The translations under genes and the position numbers were made by a program. The notes under the pieces are model-generated. The model was not told the DNA's origin. It searched no databases and saw only the letters and a list, made by a program, of their open reading frames with translations. Below are positions 33,462 through 41,319 of a stretch of 64,000 nucleotides of DNA, in pieces (the stretch's first letter is position 1; each line of letters begins with the position of its first letter). The DNA comes from Ornithinimicrobium avium (GTDB taxonomy: Bacteria; Actinomycetota; Actinomycetes; Actinomycetales; Dermatophilaceae): contig NZ_CP031229.1 of NCBI RefSeq assembly GCF_003351765.1, positions 620,001-684,000 of the forward strand. Reading direction: 5' to 3'.

Positions 33462-35015
33462 TCAGGCGTCCACCTGCGCGTCGGTCCGCCGGCCGGCCTC
33501 CTCGTCGTCCCCGCCCTCGAGCGGGGCCACCTGCGGCACCTCCCAGGTGTGGACCGGCTGGTTGTCCTCGGAGTGGTCCAGGTAGAGCCGGAACATCTCG
33601 CGCAGGGCGTCCGGACGGGAGTGGCCCGCCCCCTCGAAGGCTTCGGTCGCGGCCACCTGCCAGCTGGCGCCGTTGGTACGGGTGCGGCACCGGCCCTCGA
33701 TGACCGACAGGAAGTGCGTGCGCACCTCTCGGCGCAGCCCGAGGGCCGCGAGGCCGTCGTCGGCCACGTCGAGCAGGTGGTCGGCGACGAGGTCGACCAC
33801 CGGGATCCGGCCCAGGCCCGGCCAGCTGTGCACGCTGGCGATGCCGTGCCGGGCCGCGTCGTCGAAGTTCTCCTCGGCGGTGCTGAACGGCATCTTGGTC
33901 CAGATCGGTCGCCCGCTGGAGGCGGCCGCCTCCAGCAACCCGTAGTAGAAGCAGGCGTTGGCGACCATGTCGACCACGGTCGGCCCCGCCGGCAGCACGC
34001 GGTTCTCCACGCGCAGGTGCGGCACGCCCTGGCTGGTGTCGTAGATCGGCCGGTTCCACCGCCACACCGTGCCGTTGTGCAGCTTCAGGTTGGACAGGCG
34101 TGGGACGGCCCCGGAGTCGAGCAGCGCGACGGCGTCCTCCTCCGACACCTCCGGCAGCAGGGCCGGGAAGGAGCGGACGTTCTCCTCGAACAGGTCGAAG
34201 ATCGAGGTGATCCAGTGCCGGCCGAAGTAGGCGCGCGGACGCACCCCCTGGTGCTTCAGCTCGACCGAGCGGGTGTCCACCATCTGCGCGAACAACGGGA
34301 TGCGGGTCTCGGCCCACAGCCGCCGGCCGAAGAGGTAGGGCGAGTTGGCCCCCATCGCCACCTGGAGGCTGGAGATGATCGAAGCGGCGTTCCAGTAGAC
34401 CGGGAAGTCCTGCGGGGTGACCTGCTGGTGGAGCTGGACCGAGGTGCATCCGGACAGCGGGCCGATGCCGTCGTGGTAGCTGTTCACCCGCTCCCCCGTG
34501 GGTCCTTCGATGTCGAGCTCGAAACCCTCGCCGCGCTCGCGCAGGAGGGCGTCCTCCAACGCCTGGTAGCGCACGCCGTCGGACAACCAGGGCTTCTCGA
34601 ACAGCTCCGGCTGCAGCGTCGGCATGATGCCGATCGAGGCGACCCGTGCGCCGTGCGCGCGCGCTGCGTCGCCGGCCCGGCGCAAGGAGGAGGAGAGCCA
34701 CCGCTCCACGCGCACGGCCTGGTCGCCGGCCATCGGGCGGGGCGGGACGTTGAGCTCGATGTTGTACTGCCCGACCTCGTTCTGGAAGTCGTCCTCCTCG
34801 ATCGCGGCGAGCACCTCGCCGTTGACCATCGCCGGACCGAGGGTCTGCAGGTCGACGAGGTTCAGCTCGATCTCCAGACCCATCTGTGGTCGGGTGAAGT
34901 CGAAGCGGCTCCCTTCGAGCATGCGTTCGAACACGTCGAGGTCCTCGAGCACCTTCTGCCGGAACGCGAGACGGTGCTCCCTGGTGAATTCACTGTGGCT
35001 GACCTCTTGGCCCAT
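33462..35015 (-). CDS. Glutamate-cysteine ligase family protein (GCS2-like)
   Basis: A 517-aa ATP-grasp-unrelated ligase of the GCS2 superfamily. The N-terminal MGLEIELNLVD carries the metal-binding Glu residues, then VGQYNIELNVPPRP, SGCTSVQLHQQV and LRVENRVLPAGPTVVDMVAN. This group is common in actinobacteria that use mycothiol and is not proven to make gamma-glutamylcysteine. An ergothioneine-type EgtA role is another possibility. ATG 35015 (MGQEVSH) is chosen as the conserved start. It stands alone, convergent with the phosphatase. Confidence 0.8.
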   Translation of the reverse strand: MGQEVSHSEFTREHRLAFRQKVLEDLDVFERMLEGSRFDFTRPQMGLEIELNLVDLQTLGPAMVNGEVLAAIEEDDFQNEVGQYNIELNVPPRPMAGDQAVRVERWLSSSLRRAGDAARAHGARVASIGIMPTLQPELFEKPWLSDGVRYQALEDALLRERGEGFELDIEGPTGERVNSYHDGIGPLSGCTSVQLHQQVTPQDFPVYWNAASIISSLQVAMGANSPYLFGRRLWAETRIPLFAQMVDTRSVELKHQGVRPRAYFGRHWITSIFDLFEENVRSFPALLPEVSEEDAVALLDSGAVPRLSNLKLHNGTVWRWNRPIYDTSQGVPHLRVENRVLPAGPTVVDMVANACFYYGLLEAAASSGRPIWTKMPFSTAEENFDDAARHGIASVHSWPGLGRIPVVDLVADHLLDVADDGLAALGLRREVRTHFLSVIEGRCRTRTNGASWQVAATEAFEGAGHSRPDALREMFRLYLDHSEDNQPVHTWEVPQVAPLEGGDDEEAGRRTDAQVDA

Positions 35016-35067
35016 GGACCGATCCAAACACACCCGGGGCGGTTGTGGCGAGAGGTGGGGCGCCGAA

Positions 35068-35115
35068 GGCCCCCGACGGACCGTCCAGAGCCTCCTGGAC
35101 CGGTCCGCGGGGGCC
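35068..35115 (-). terminator. Terminator hairpin after gcvP
   Basis: A long hairpin 18 nt past the gcvP stop. The outer stem GGCCCCCG (35068-35075) pairs with CGGGGGCC (35108-35115), with two further paired blocks (CGGACC and TCCAG) separated by one-base bulges. It isolates gcvP from the ligase gene downstream. Confidence 0.65.
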
Positions 35116-35133
35116 GCGGCGAGGGCGGGCGGA

Positions 35134-38019
35134 TCAGCCCTCGGCGGGCTCCACCGGCGGGCAGGTGGTGACCAGGTTGCGGTCACCGTAGACGCCGTCG
35201 ATGCGGCGCACCGGTGCCCAGTACTTGCGGGCCGGGTCGACGCCGGGCGGGTAGACGGCCTGCATCCGGTCGTAGGGGTGGTTCCACTCCCCCGCGATCG
35301 ACAGGGCCGTGTGCGGCGCGTTGCGCAGCACGCTTCCGTCGACGGCGCCGGAGGCCTCGTCCATCTCCGCGCGGATCGCGATCATCGCGTCGATGAAGCG
35401 GTCCAGCTCGCCGAGGTCCTCGCTCTCGGTGGGCTCCACCATCAGGGTGCCCGCCACCGGGAAGGACATCGTCGGGGCGTGGAAGCCGTAGTCGACGAGC
35501 CGCTTGGCGACGTCGTCGACGGTCACGCCGGTGTCCTTGGTCAGGCCGCGCAGGTCCAGGATGCACTCGTGCGCGACCAGGTTGTTGGCACCGGTGTAGA
35601 GCACCGGGAAGTGCTCGTCCAGCCGCCTGGCGATGTAGTTGGCGCTGAGCACGGCGACCTGCGAGGAGCGGGTCAGACCCTCCCCGCCCACCAGCCGGAT
35701 GTAGGCCCACGGGATCGGCAGGATGCTCGCCGAGCCGAACGGCGCGCCGGCCACCGGGCCGGGGCTGGTCTCCGGGCCGGCGTCGGTGACGACCGGGTGG
35801 CCGGGCAGGTACGGCGCCAGGTGCGAGCGCACGCCGATCGGGCCGACGCCCGGACCCCCGCCACCGTGCGGGATGGTGAAGGTCTTGTGCAGGTTCAGGT
35901 GCGACACGTCGCTGCCGAACTTGCCGGGCTTGGCGATGCCCATCAGCGCGTTGAGGTTGGCGCCGTCCAGGTAGACCTGACCGCCGGCGTCGTGCACCAT
36001 CTCGCACAGACGGGTGATCTGCGCCTCGTAGACACCGTGGGTCGAGGGGTAGGTCACCATGATCGCGGCGAGGTTCTCGCCGTGCTGCTCGACCTTGGCG
36101 GCCAGGTCGTCCAGGTCGATCTCACCGTTGGAGGTGCTCCTGACGACGACCACCTTCAGCCCGGCCATGACGGCGCTGGCGGCGTTGGTGCCGTGGGCGC
36201 TGGCCGGGATGAGGCAGATGTTGCGCTCACCGTGACCGTTGGCCTCGTGGTAACGACGGATCGCCAGAAGGCCGGCGAACTCGCCGTTCGCGCCGGAGTT
36301 GGGCTGCAGGGAGACCTCGTCGTAGCCGGTGATCTCGCACAGCCACCCGGCCAGCTGCTCGATGAGCGCCCGCGACCCCTCCGTCTGGTCCCGGGGCGCG
36401 AACGGGTGCAGGGTGGAGAACTCCGGCCAGGTGATGGACTCCATCTCCGTGGTGGAGTTGAGCTTCATGGTGCAGGAGCCCAGCGGGATCATGCCCCGGT
36501 CCAGCGCGAAGTCCTTGTCGGACAGGGTGCGGATGTAGCGCAGCATCGCGGTCTCGCTGCGGTAGGTGTTGAACACCGGGTGGGTCAGGTAGGGCTGGTC
36601 CTCGGTGCGGCCCAGGCCGCCGAAGTCCGGCGACTCCACCGTCGGGACCTCCGAGGGGGCCGGCACGCCGAACGCCTCGGCGACGGCCTGCAGGTCGGCC
36701 AGGGTTGTCAGCTCGTCGGTGGACAGCAGCACGGTGTCCGCGTCGGCCTGCCACAGGTTGATGCCCCGCTCCAGCGCGGCCGCGACGACCTCGGCGGCCC
36801 GCCCGGGGGTCTTGACCTGCAGCGTGTCGAACCAGTGCTCGCCGGCGAGCTCGAGACCGCCGCCGGTGAGGGCGTCGGCGAGGGCGCGCGCCTTGGCGTG
36901 GACCTCCAGCGCGATGCGGCGCAGACCTTCGGGCCCGTGCCACACGGCATACATGCCGGCCATGACGGCGAGGAGCACCTGGGCGGTGGTGATGTTGGAG
37001 GTCGCCTTCTCGCGACGGATGTGCTGCTCACGGGTCTGCAGCGCCAGCCGGTAGGCCGGTGCGCCGTCCTCGTCCTTGCTGACGCCGACCAGACGGCCGG
37101 GCAGGGTGCGCTCCAGGCCCTTGCGGATGCTGATGTAGCCGGCGTGCGGGCCACCGAAGCCCGTCGGCACGCCGAAGCGCTGGGTGGTGCCCACCGCGAC
37201 GTCCGCGCCCCACGCGCCGGGGGGCGCGATGAGCGTCAGGGCGAGGAGGTCGGCCGCCACGGTCAGCAGCGCGCCCGCCTCGTGGGCGGCGTCGGCCAGG
37301 GCCTTCCAGTCCCGGATCTGTCCGTCGGCGCCGGGGTACTGGACCAGCACGCCGAAGACCTCGCGGTCGCCGGCCACCGCGCGCAGGCCGGCGGCGTCGG
37401 TGACCTGCTCCAGGTCGGCGGAGACGACCTCGATGTCCAGCGGGGTCGCGCGGGTGGTGACCACCCCGAGGGTCTGGGGGAGCAGGTGCTCGTCGACGAC
37501 GATGACGGCGTCCTGGGACACCTTGCTGTTGCGGCGCATGAGGGCCATCGCCTCCGCGGCCGCGGTGCTCTCGTCCAGCAGCGAGGCGTTGGCGATGTCC
37601 AGGCCGGTGAGGTCGGCGACCATCGTCTGGAAGTTGAGGAGCGCCTCGAGGCGGCCCTGGGAGATCTCCGGCTGGTACGGGGTGTAGGCGGTGTACCAGG
37701 CCGGGTTCTCCAGGATGTTGCGCTTGACGACCGGCGGCACCTGGGTGCCGTAGTAGCCTAGACCGATCATCGAGGTCAGGACCTGGTTGCGGGAGGCGAG
37801 CTCGCGCAGCTCGGCGATGACCGCCTGCTCGCTCGGCGCGGCCTCGATGTCCAGCGGCCGGTCGGTGCGGATGTCGGCCGGGACCGCGGCGTCGAGCAGG
37901 GCCTCGAGGCTGTCGTAGCCGACCGTCTCGAGCATGCGGTCGACGTCGGACTCGCGCGGACCGATGTGGCGCGCGGTGAAGTCCGACTGGGAGGGGTGGG
38001 AGGCGGGAGAGGTGCTCAT
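35134..38019 (-). CDS. gcvP: Glycine dehydrogenase (decarboxylating), P-protein
   Basis: The 961-aa PLP enzyme of the glycine cleavage system, with the N- and C-terminal halves (GcvPA and GcvPB) fused. It decarboxylates glycine and transfers the aminomethyl group to lipoyl-GcvH. The PLP lysine is in HLNLHKTFTIPHGGGGPG, a long Gly run typical of the family. YTPYQPEISQGRLEALLNFQTM marks the N-terminal half. AAGGAG lies 6 nt before the ATG. A glycine riboswitch lies in the leader. gcvH is 3 kb upstream in the same direction, while gcvT is not in the window. Confidence 0.97.
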   Translation of the reverse strand: MSTSPASHPSQSDFTARHIGPRESDVDRMLETVGYDSLEALLDAAVPADIRTDRPLDIEAAPSEQAVIAELRELASRNQVLTSMIGLGYYGTQVPPVVKRNILENPAWYTAYTPYQPEISQGRLEALLNFQTMVADLTGLDIANASLLDESTAAAEAMALMRRNSKVSQDAVIVVDEHLLPQTLGVVTTRATPLDIEVVSADLEQVTDAAGLRAVAGDREVFGVLVQYPGADGQIRDWKALADAAHEAGALLTVAADLLALTLIAPPGAWGADVAVGTTQRFGVPTGFGGPHAGYISIRKGLERTLPGRLVGVSKDEDGAPAYRLALQTREQHIRREKATSNITTAQVLLAVMAGMYAVWHGPEGLRRIALEVHAKARALADALTGGGLELAGEHWFDTLQVKTPGRAAEVVAAALERGINLWQADADTVLLSTDELTTLADLQAVAEAFGVPAPSEVPTVESPDFGGLGRTEDQPYLTHPVFNTYRSETAMLRYIRTLSDKDFALDRGMIPLGSCTMKLNSTTEMESITWPEFSTLHPFAPRDQTEGSRALIEQLAGWLCEITGYDEVSLQPNSGANGEFAGLLAIRRYHEANGHGERNICLIPASAHGTNAASAVMAGLKVVVVRSTSNGEIDLDDLAAKVEQHGENLAAIMVTYPSTHGVYEAQITRLCEMVHDAGGQVYLDGANLNALMGIAKPGKFGSDVSHLNLHKTFTIPHGGGGPGVGPIGVRSHLAPYLPGHPVVTDAGPETSPGPVAGAPFGSASILPIPWAYIRLVGGEGLTRSSQVAVLSANYIARRLDEHFPVLYTGANNLVAHECILDLRGLTKDTGVTVDDVAKRLVDYGFHAPTMSFPVAGTLMVEPTESEDLGELDRFIDAMIAIRAEMDEASGAVDGSVLRNAPHTALSIAGEWNHPYDRMQAVYPPGVDPARKYWAPVRRIDGVYGDRNLVTTCPPVEPAEG

Positions 38020-38069
38020 CTGGCTCCTTGGGGGGCGGGGGCGTTGTGCCCTCCCCCTCTGCCGGGCCG

Positions 38070-38195
38070 TGTCTGGGCGCCCTTCCAGAGTTGCCTGATC
38101 CGCGCGGTCCCTGGCGCCTGAGAGCTTGTCGGGGAGTTTGCCCCTTCGGCGCCTCACCAGGTCCGGTGAGGTCTCTCCCACACGGCCTCGTCGGC
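38070..38195 (-). ncRNA. Glycine riboswitch before gcvP
   Basis: On the - strand the leader has the glycine aptamer signatures in order: GTGGGAGAGACC (38170-38181), GCCGAAGGGGCAAAC (38136-38150), CTCTCAGG (38117-38124) and then GGACCG. A short stem AACTCTGG...CCAGA (38074-38092) stands where a second aptamer would be, suggesting a single aptamer with a remnant or ghost second one. The ribosome binding site of gcvP follows about 45 nt later. This type usually turns gcv genes on when glycine is abundant. Confidence 0.88.
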
Positions 38196-38201
38196 GACCC
38201 C

Positions 38202-38207
38202 AATCTA
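38202..38207 (-). promoter_or_regulatory. -10 box of the gcvP riboswitch transcript
   Basis: TAGATT on the - strand, about 20 nt before the first conserved riboswitch helix. No convincing -35 box is seen. Confidence 0.45.
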
Positions 38208-38269
38208 TCAGGTCCGGCACCGTGAGGTGGGGCACCCGCCCCGAAGGCAGAGCCGGCGGCCGCAGCTGC

Positions 38270-38860
38270 TCAGGAGGTGCGTCGGGCGCGTCGACGGGCG
38301 GAGAGCTCGTCGCCGGGGTGGTCGGGCGCCACGTCGTCCGCGCGCTCGCTGGGGAGCTGGGCGAGGGTTCCCTCCACCTCGCGCCACACGCTGCCGACGG
38401 CGATCCCGAAGACGCCCTGCCCGCCACGCACGAGGTCGATGACCTCGTCGTCGCTGGTGCACTCGTAGACGCTGGCTCCGTCGCTCATGAGCGTGATGTC
38501 GGCGAGGTCCTGGACCCCGCGCTCGCGCAGCGCGCCGACGGCGACCCGGATCTGCTGCAGCGAGACGCCGGTGTCCAGCAGCCGCTTGATGATCTTGAGC
38601 ACGAGGATGTCGCGGAAGGAGTAGAGGCGCTGGGTGCCCGACCCGCTCGGGTTGCGCACCGAGGGCTCCAGCAGCCCGGTGCGGGCCCAGTAGTCGAGCT
38701 GCCGGTAGGTGACCCCGGCCGCGCCGCACGCGGTCGGGCCGCGGTAGCCGATGGTCTCGTCCATCGCCGGCGTGTCCTGCGTGAAGAGCACCCCCTGCGA
38801 CGGGCGGGCGTCCCGCTCGGGTCCTGCCTGCGTGCCGGGTGTGTCAACGCCTGCGCTCAC
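38270..38860 (-). CDS. MerR family transcriptional regulator (Rv1830-like)
   Basis: A 196-aa regulator with the winged helix-turn-helix CGAAGVTYRQLDYWARTGLLEPSVR at about residues 45-70 and RLYSFRDILVLKIIKRLLDTGVSLQQIR. It corresponds in place and layout to mycobacterial Rv1830, next to the BFN gene and gcvP. The acidic, disordered ends are not metal-binding. GTG 38860 follows GAGGAGG by 4-6 nt. A TTGACC-N17-TACCGT promoter with a palindrome at the transcription start suggests autoregulation. Confidence 0.88.
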   Translation of the reverse strand: MSAGVDTPGTQAGPERDARPSQGVLFTQDTPAMDETIGYRGPTACGAAGVTYRQLDYWARTGLLEPSVRNPSGSGTQRLYSFRDILVLKIIKRLLDTGVSLQQIRVAVGALRERGVQDLADITLMSDGASVYECTSDDEVIDLVRGGQGVFGIAVGSVWREVEGTLAQLPSERADDVAPDHPGDELSARRRARRTS

Positions 38861-38895
38861 CGGTCCTCCTCACGGACGTGGCTGGTGTGACTGAT

Positions 38896-38945
38896 GTGCA
38901 CCGTGTGCACGCTCTGACGGTATGCCGCAGGCTCACCGGGGTCAA
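38896..38945 (-). promoter_or_regulatory. Promoter and palindromic operator of the MerR gene
   Basis: On the - strand TTGACC (38940-38945), a 17-nt spacer and TACCGT (38917-38922). GTGCAC occurs twice, at 38896-38901 and 38905-38910, three bases apart and overlapping the expected start point. This could be an operator for the gene's own product. It lies in the gap between the BFN and MerR genes, so MerR can be transcribed apart from the upstream genes. Confidence 0.55.
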
Positions 38946-38972
38946 CGACCGACGCGCCGGGGGCACCCACCC

Positions 38973-39470
38973 TCATCCTCCTGCACCCGGTCCGGGCGCC
39001 TCGCCCGGGCCCTCGAAGTCCTCGGCGGAGACCGTGTCGAGGAACTCGCGGAACCGCTCCACCTCGTCCTCCTCCTCCACCGCCATCGTGATGCCCACCT
39101 CGTCCAGGAGCGCCTCGGTGGCGAAGATCGGGGTCGCGGCGCGCAGCGCCAGCGCGATGGCGTCGCTGGGCCTGGCCGAGATGACGGTCCCCTCGTCGAT
39201 GTGCAGCTCGGCGTAGAAGGTGTTGTCGCGCAGCTCGGTGAGGTGGACCGCCGTCAGCCGGTGGCCGAGCTCGCGGACCAGGGTGACCATGAGGTCGTGG
39301 GTGAGCGGGCGGGGTGCCTCCACCCCTTGCTGGGCGTAGGCGATGGCCGTGGCCTCGGGCGCCCCGATCCAGATCGGGACGTAGCGCTGCCCCTCGCGCT
39401 CCCGCAGGAGCACGATCGGGCTGTTGGTGGGCATCTCGACCCGGACGCCGAGGACGTCGAGCTCTCTCAC
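38973..39470 (-). CDS. Bifunctional nuclease domain (BFN) protein, Rv1829-like
   Basis: A 165-aa DUF151 protein; plant and bacterial relatives have RNase and DNase activity. It contains VLLREREGQRYVPIWIGAPEATAIA, GVEAPRPLTHDLM and SARPSDAIALALR, all family hallmarks. GTG 39470 sits only 1 nt from a GGAGG but exactly 6 nt after TACCGT, so a leaderless start is the better explanation. The last 30 residues are acidic and Gly/Pro-rich. Gene order with ftsR and garA is as in mycobacteria. Confidence 0.88.
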   Translation of the reverse strand: MRELDVLGVRVEMPTNSPIVLLREREGQRYVPIWIGAPEATAIAYAQQGVEAPRPLTHDLMVTLVRELGHRLTAVHLTELRDNTFYAELHIDEGTVISARPSDAIALALRAATPIFATEALLDEVGITMAVEEEDEVERFREFLDTVSAEDFEGPGEAPGPGAGG

Positions 39471-39527
39471 TCCTCCACGGTACCTCGCCCGCCGACGGCC
39501 CGTCGGGTGCAGGCCGTGGCAGCCGGC

Positions 39528-40289
39528 TCAGCGGGCGCGGGAGAGGCCCGAACGCACGAGGGCGACGTGCAGGGCCAGCATGGTGGACAGCAGCTCGGAC
39601 TCGACCTCGTCCGGCTCGGCCCCGCCCGCCCCCCGCACGCTGCGCCGGCGCAGCGGCTCCAGGATCTGCTGCGCCAGGCCCAGCTCGCGGTCGGCGCCGA
39701 TCCGGAAGGAGCGCAGGTGCCGCGCCTCCAGGCCGTGCCGGGCCAGCGAGGCCGCCGCGGTCGCCACGTCGAGGTCGTCGGCGTGGTGGCGCCCCGAGGC
39801 GTCCGTGCGCAGCAGGCCGAAGGCCTTGAGCTGGCTGTAGGCGGCCCGGTCCAGACCGGTGCGCTCGCGCAGCTCGGCGGGCGCGAGCCGGATCGCGCGG
39901 CGCCGACGCAGCGCCGCCGCGCTGAGGTCGGTGACGACGGCACCGGCCGCGCCGGTGGTCTCGTCCGCGCCGGACGGGTCCGGTCCGGTCGTCTCCAGAC
40001 CGGGGACGTCCAGGCCCCGGTCGAGCCGGTCGAGCGCTTCCTTGATGACCTTCAGCGGCCAGAAGCGGTCCCGCTGGGCGGTCAGGACGAAGCGCAGGCG
40101 GGCGATGTCGGACTCGGCGAAGCGCCGGTAGCCCGAGGACCTGCGCTCGGGCGTGATGAGCCCCTCCGTCTCCAGGTAGCGGATCTTGGAGATGGTCAGG
40201 TCGGGGAAGTCGGGCTGCAGCTGGCGGAGCACGGCACCGATCGAGATGCCGTCGACGCCCCCCGGCTCGGCGCGTGCTGCCGACGTCAC
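39528..40289 (-). CDS. ftsR: MerR-type regulator FtsR
   Basis: A 253-aa MerR-type protein with ISIGAVLRQLQPDFPDLTISKIRYLETEGLI at the N-terminus, the hallmark of the FtsR/Rv1828 group. The corynebacterial orthologue activates ftsZ. A central segment of about 40 residues rich in Gly, Thr and Ala links the DNA-binding part to a C-terminal helical effector domain. GTG 40289 overlaps the garA stop by 4 nt, so the two are co-translated, as in Rv1827-Rv1828. Confidence 0.88.
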   Translation of the reverse strand: MTSAARAEPGGVDGISIGAVLRQLQPDFPDLTISKIRYLETEGLITPERRSSGYRRFAESDIARLRFVLTAQRDRFWPLKVIKEALDRLDRGLDVPGLETTGPDPSGADETTGAAGAVVTDLSAAALRRRRAIRLAPAELRERTGLDRAAYSQLKAFGLLRTDASGRHHADDLDVATAAASLARHGLEARHLRSFRIGADRELGLAQQILEPLRRRSVRGAGGAEPDEVESELLSTMLALHVALVRSGLSRAR

Positions 40290-40741
40290 GGGCGGCCGAG
40301 GTAGTAGACGAGCCGGAACTTGCCGATCTGCACCTCGTCGCCCTGGTGCAGCTGGGTCTCCTCGATCCGTTCGCGGTTGACGTAGGTGCCGTTCAGCGAG
40401 CCCACGTCGCGGACCAGGTAGCCCTCGCCCGCCCGGGCGAAGACGGCGTGCCGGCGCGAGACGGTCACGTCGTCGAGGAAGATGTCGCTGCTGGGGTGCC
40501 GCCCGGAGCTGACCTCGTCGGCGTCGAGCAGGAAGCGGGCACCGCTGTTGGGGCCGCGGAGCACGATGAGCAGCGCGGTGCCGGGGCGCAGCGCGTCGAC
40601 GGTGCGCTGGTCCTCCGGGGAGAGCCGCGGCACCTCTTCGTCGAAGGTGTACTCGGCGGCGGGCAGGTCCGTGCCGTGCGGGATCCGGGCGGTGGTCGGA
40701 TCGGTGCCGAAGTCGTGGTGCTCGCGGTCGCGGTCGCTCAC
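40286..40741 (-). CDS. garA: FHA domain protein, GarA/OdhI-like
   Basis: A 151-aa forkhead-associated protein. GarA/OdhI inhibits 2-oxoglutarate dehydrogenase and regulates glutamate metabolism until phosphorylated. The FHA core is intact: SSGRHPSSDIFLDDVTVSRRHAVF and VRDVGSLNGTYVN. The ETTSVF phosphothreonine motif of the mycobacterial N-terminus is not present. The nearest Thr-containing segments are PTTARI (T16, T17) and EYTF (T32). I start at GTG 40741 because GAGGAAGG lies 7 nt upstream. The gene sits between gcvH and ftsR. Confidence 0.88.
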   Translation of the reverse strand: MSDRDREHHDFGTDPTTARIPHGTDLPAAEYTFDEEVPRLSPEDQRTVDALRPGTALLIVLRGPNSGARFLLDADEVSSGRHPSSDIFLDDVTVSRRHAVFARAGEGYLVRDVGSLNGTYVNRERIEETQLHQGDEVQIGKFRLVYYLGRP

Positions 40742-40823
40742 GGGGTGACCTTCCTCGGGGTGGTGCAGGGCGTCCGGTGGGACGGAAGGGACCGGGGCCG
40801 CGTGCCGCGGCCGCCGGTCCCCC

Positions 40824-40829
40824 ACTCTA
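40824..40829 (-). promoter_or_regulatory. -10 box of a garA-ftsR transcript
   Basis: TAGAGT on the - strand in the 100-bp gap between gcvH and garA, giving a leader of about 75 nt. The -35 region lies inside the gcvH end and is not clear. Confidence 0.4.
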
Positions 40830-40843
40830 GTGGAGCGTCCGTC

Positions 40844-41233
40844 TCAGTCGAGCTGGGCCTGGTAGGCCTCCGCGTCCAGGAGGTCGTCGAGCACACCGGT
40901 GTCCTCGACCCGGATCTCGTACATCCAGCCCTCGACGTAGTTGTCGGTGTTGATGAGCTCGGGGGTGGCGTCCAGGTTGTCGTTGACGGCCGTGATCTCG
41001 CCGGCGACGGGCGCGTAGATGTCGCTGACCGACTTGGTGGACTCCACCTCGCCGACGGGGTCACCCACGGCGACGGTGTCGCCGACGGTGGGAAGCGAGA
41101 CGTAGACGACGTCGCCCAGCGCGTCCTGGGCGTATGACGTGATGCCGACGCGGAGCACGGAGGCGCCCTGGTCGCGCACCCATTCGTGGTCCGAGGTGTA
41201 GCGCAGGTCGTCGGGGTACTCGAGGCTGCTCAT
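40844..41233 (-). CDS. gcvH: Glycine cleavage system H protein
   Basis: The 129-aa lipoyl carrier of the glycine cleavage system. YTSDHEWVR opens the fold, and the lipoylated lysine is K67 in GEVESTKSVSD. The C-terminal helix LDDLLDAEAYQAQL is complete. It receives the aminomethyl group from GcvP and is probably modified by the ligase at 25.4 kb or by a LipA/LipB route outside the window. The ATG lies about 7 nt after GGAGAG. Its position before garA is as in mycobacteria. Confidence 0.96.
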   Translation of the reverse strand: MSSLEYPDDLRYTSDHEWVRDQGASVLRVGITSYAQDALGDVVYVSLPTVGDTVAVGDPVGEVESTKSVSDIYAPVAGEITAVNDNLDATPELINTDNYVEGWMYEIRVEDTGVLDDLLDAEAYQAQLD

Positions 41234-41304
41234 CGCTCTCCTGCTCTCCGGGGAAGGAAGGGCCGGTGCCCTGGAGGGCGACCGGCCATGGTCGGGTCCG
41301 CCTT

Positions 41305-41310
41305 ACCCTA
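41305..41310 (-). promoter_or_regulatory. -10 box before gcvH
   Basis: TAGGGT on the - strand, 72 nt before the gcvH start, in the short gap after the DUF881 gene. The -35 region (CGACGG at 17 nt) is poor. Confidence 0.4.
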
Positions 41311-41319
41311 GTCGGCTCC

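Noticed and set aside
34624..37761. Long + strand open frame opposite gcvP and the ligase gene
   Set aside because: gcvP is certain from its motifs. The opposing frame is low-complexity and starts inside another gene.
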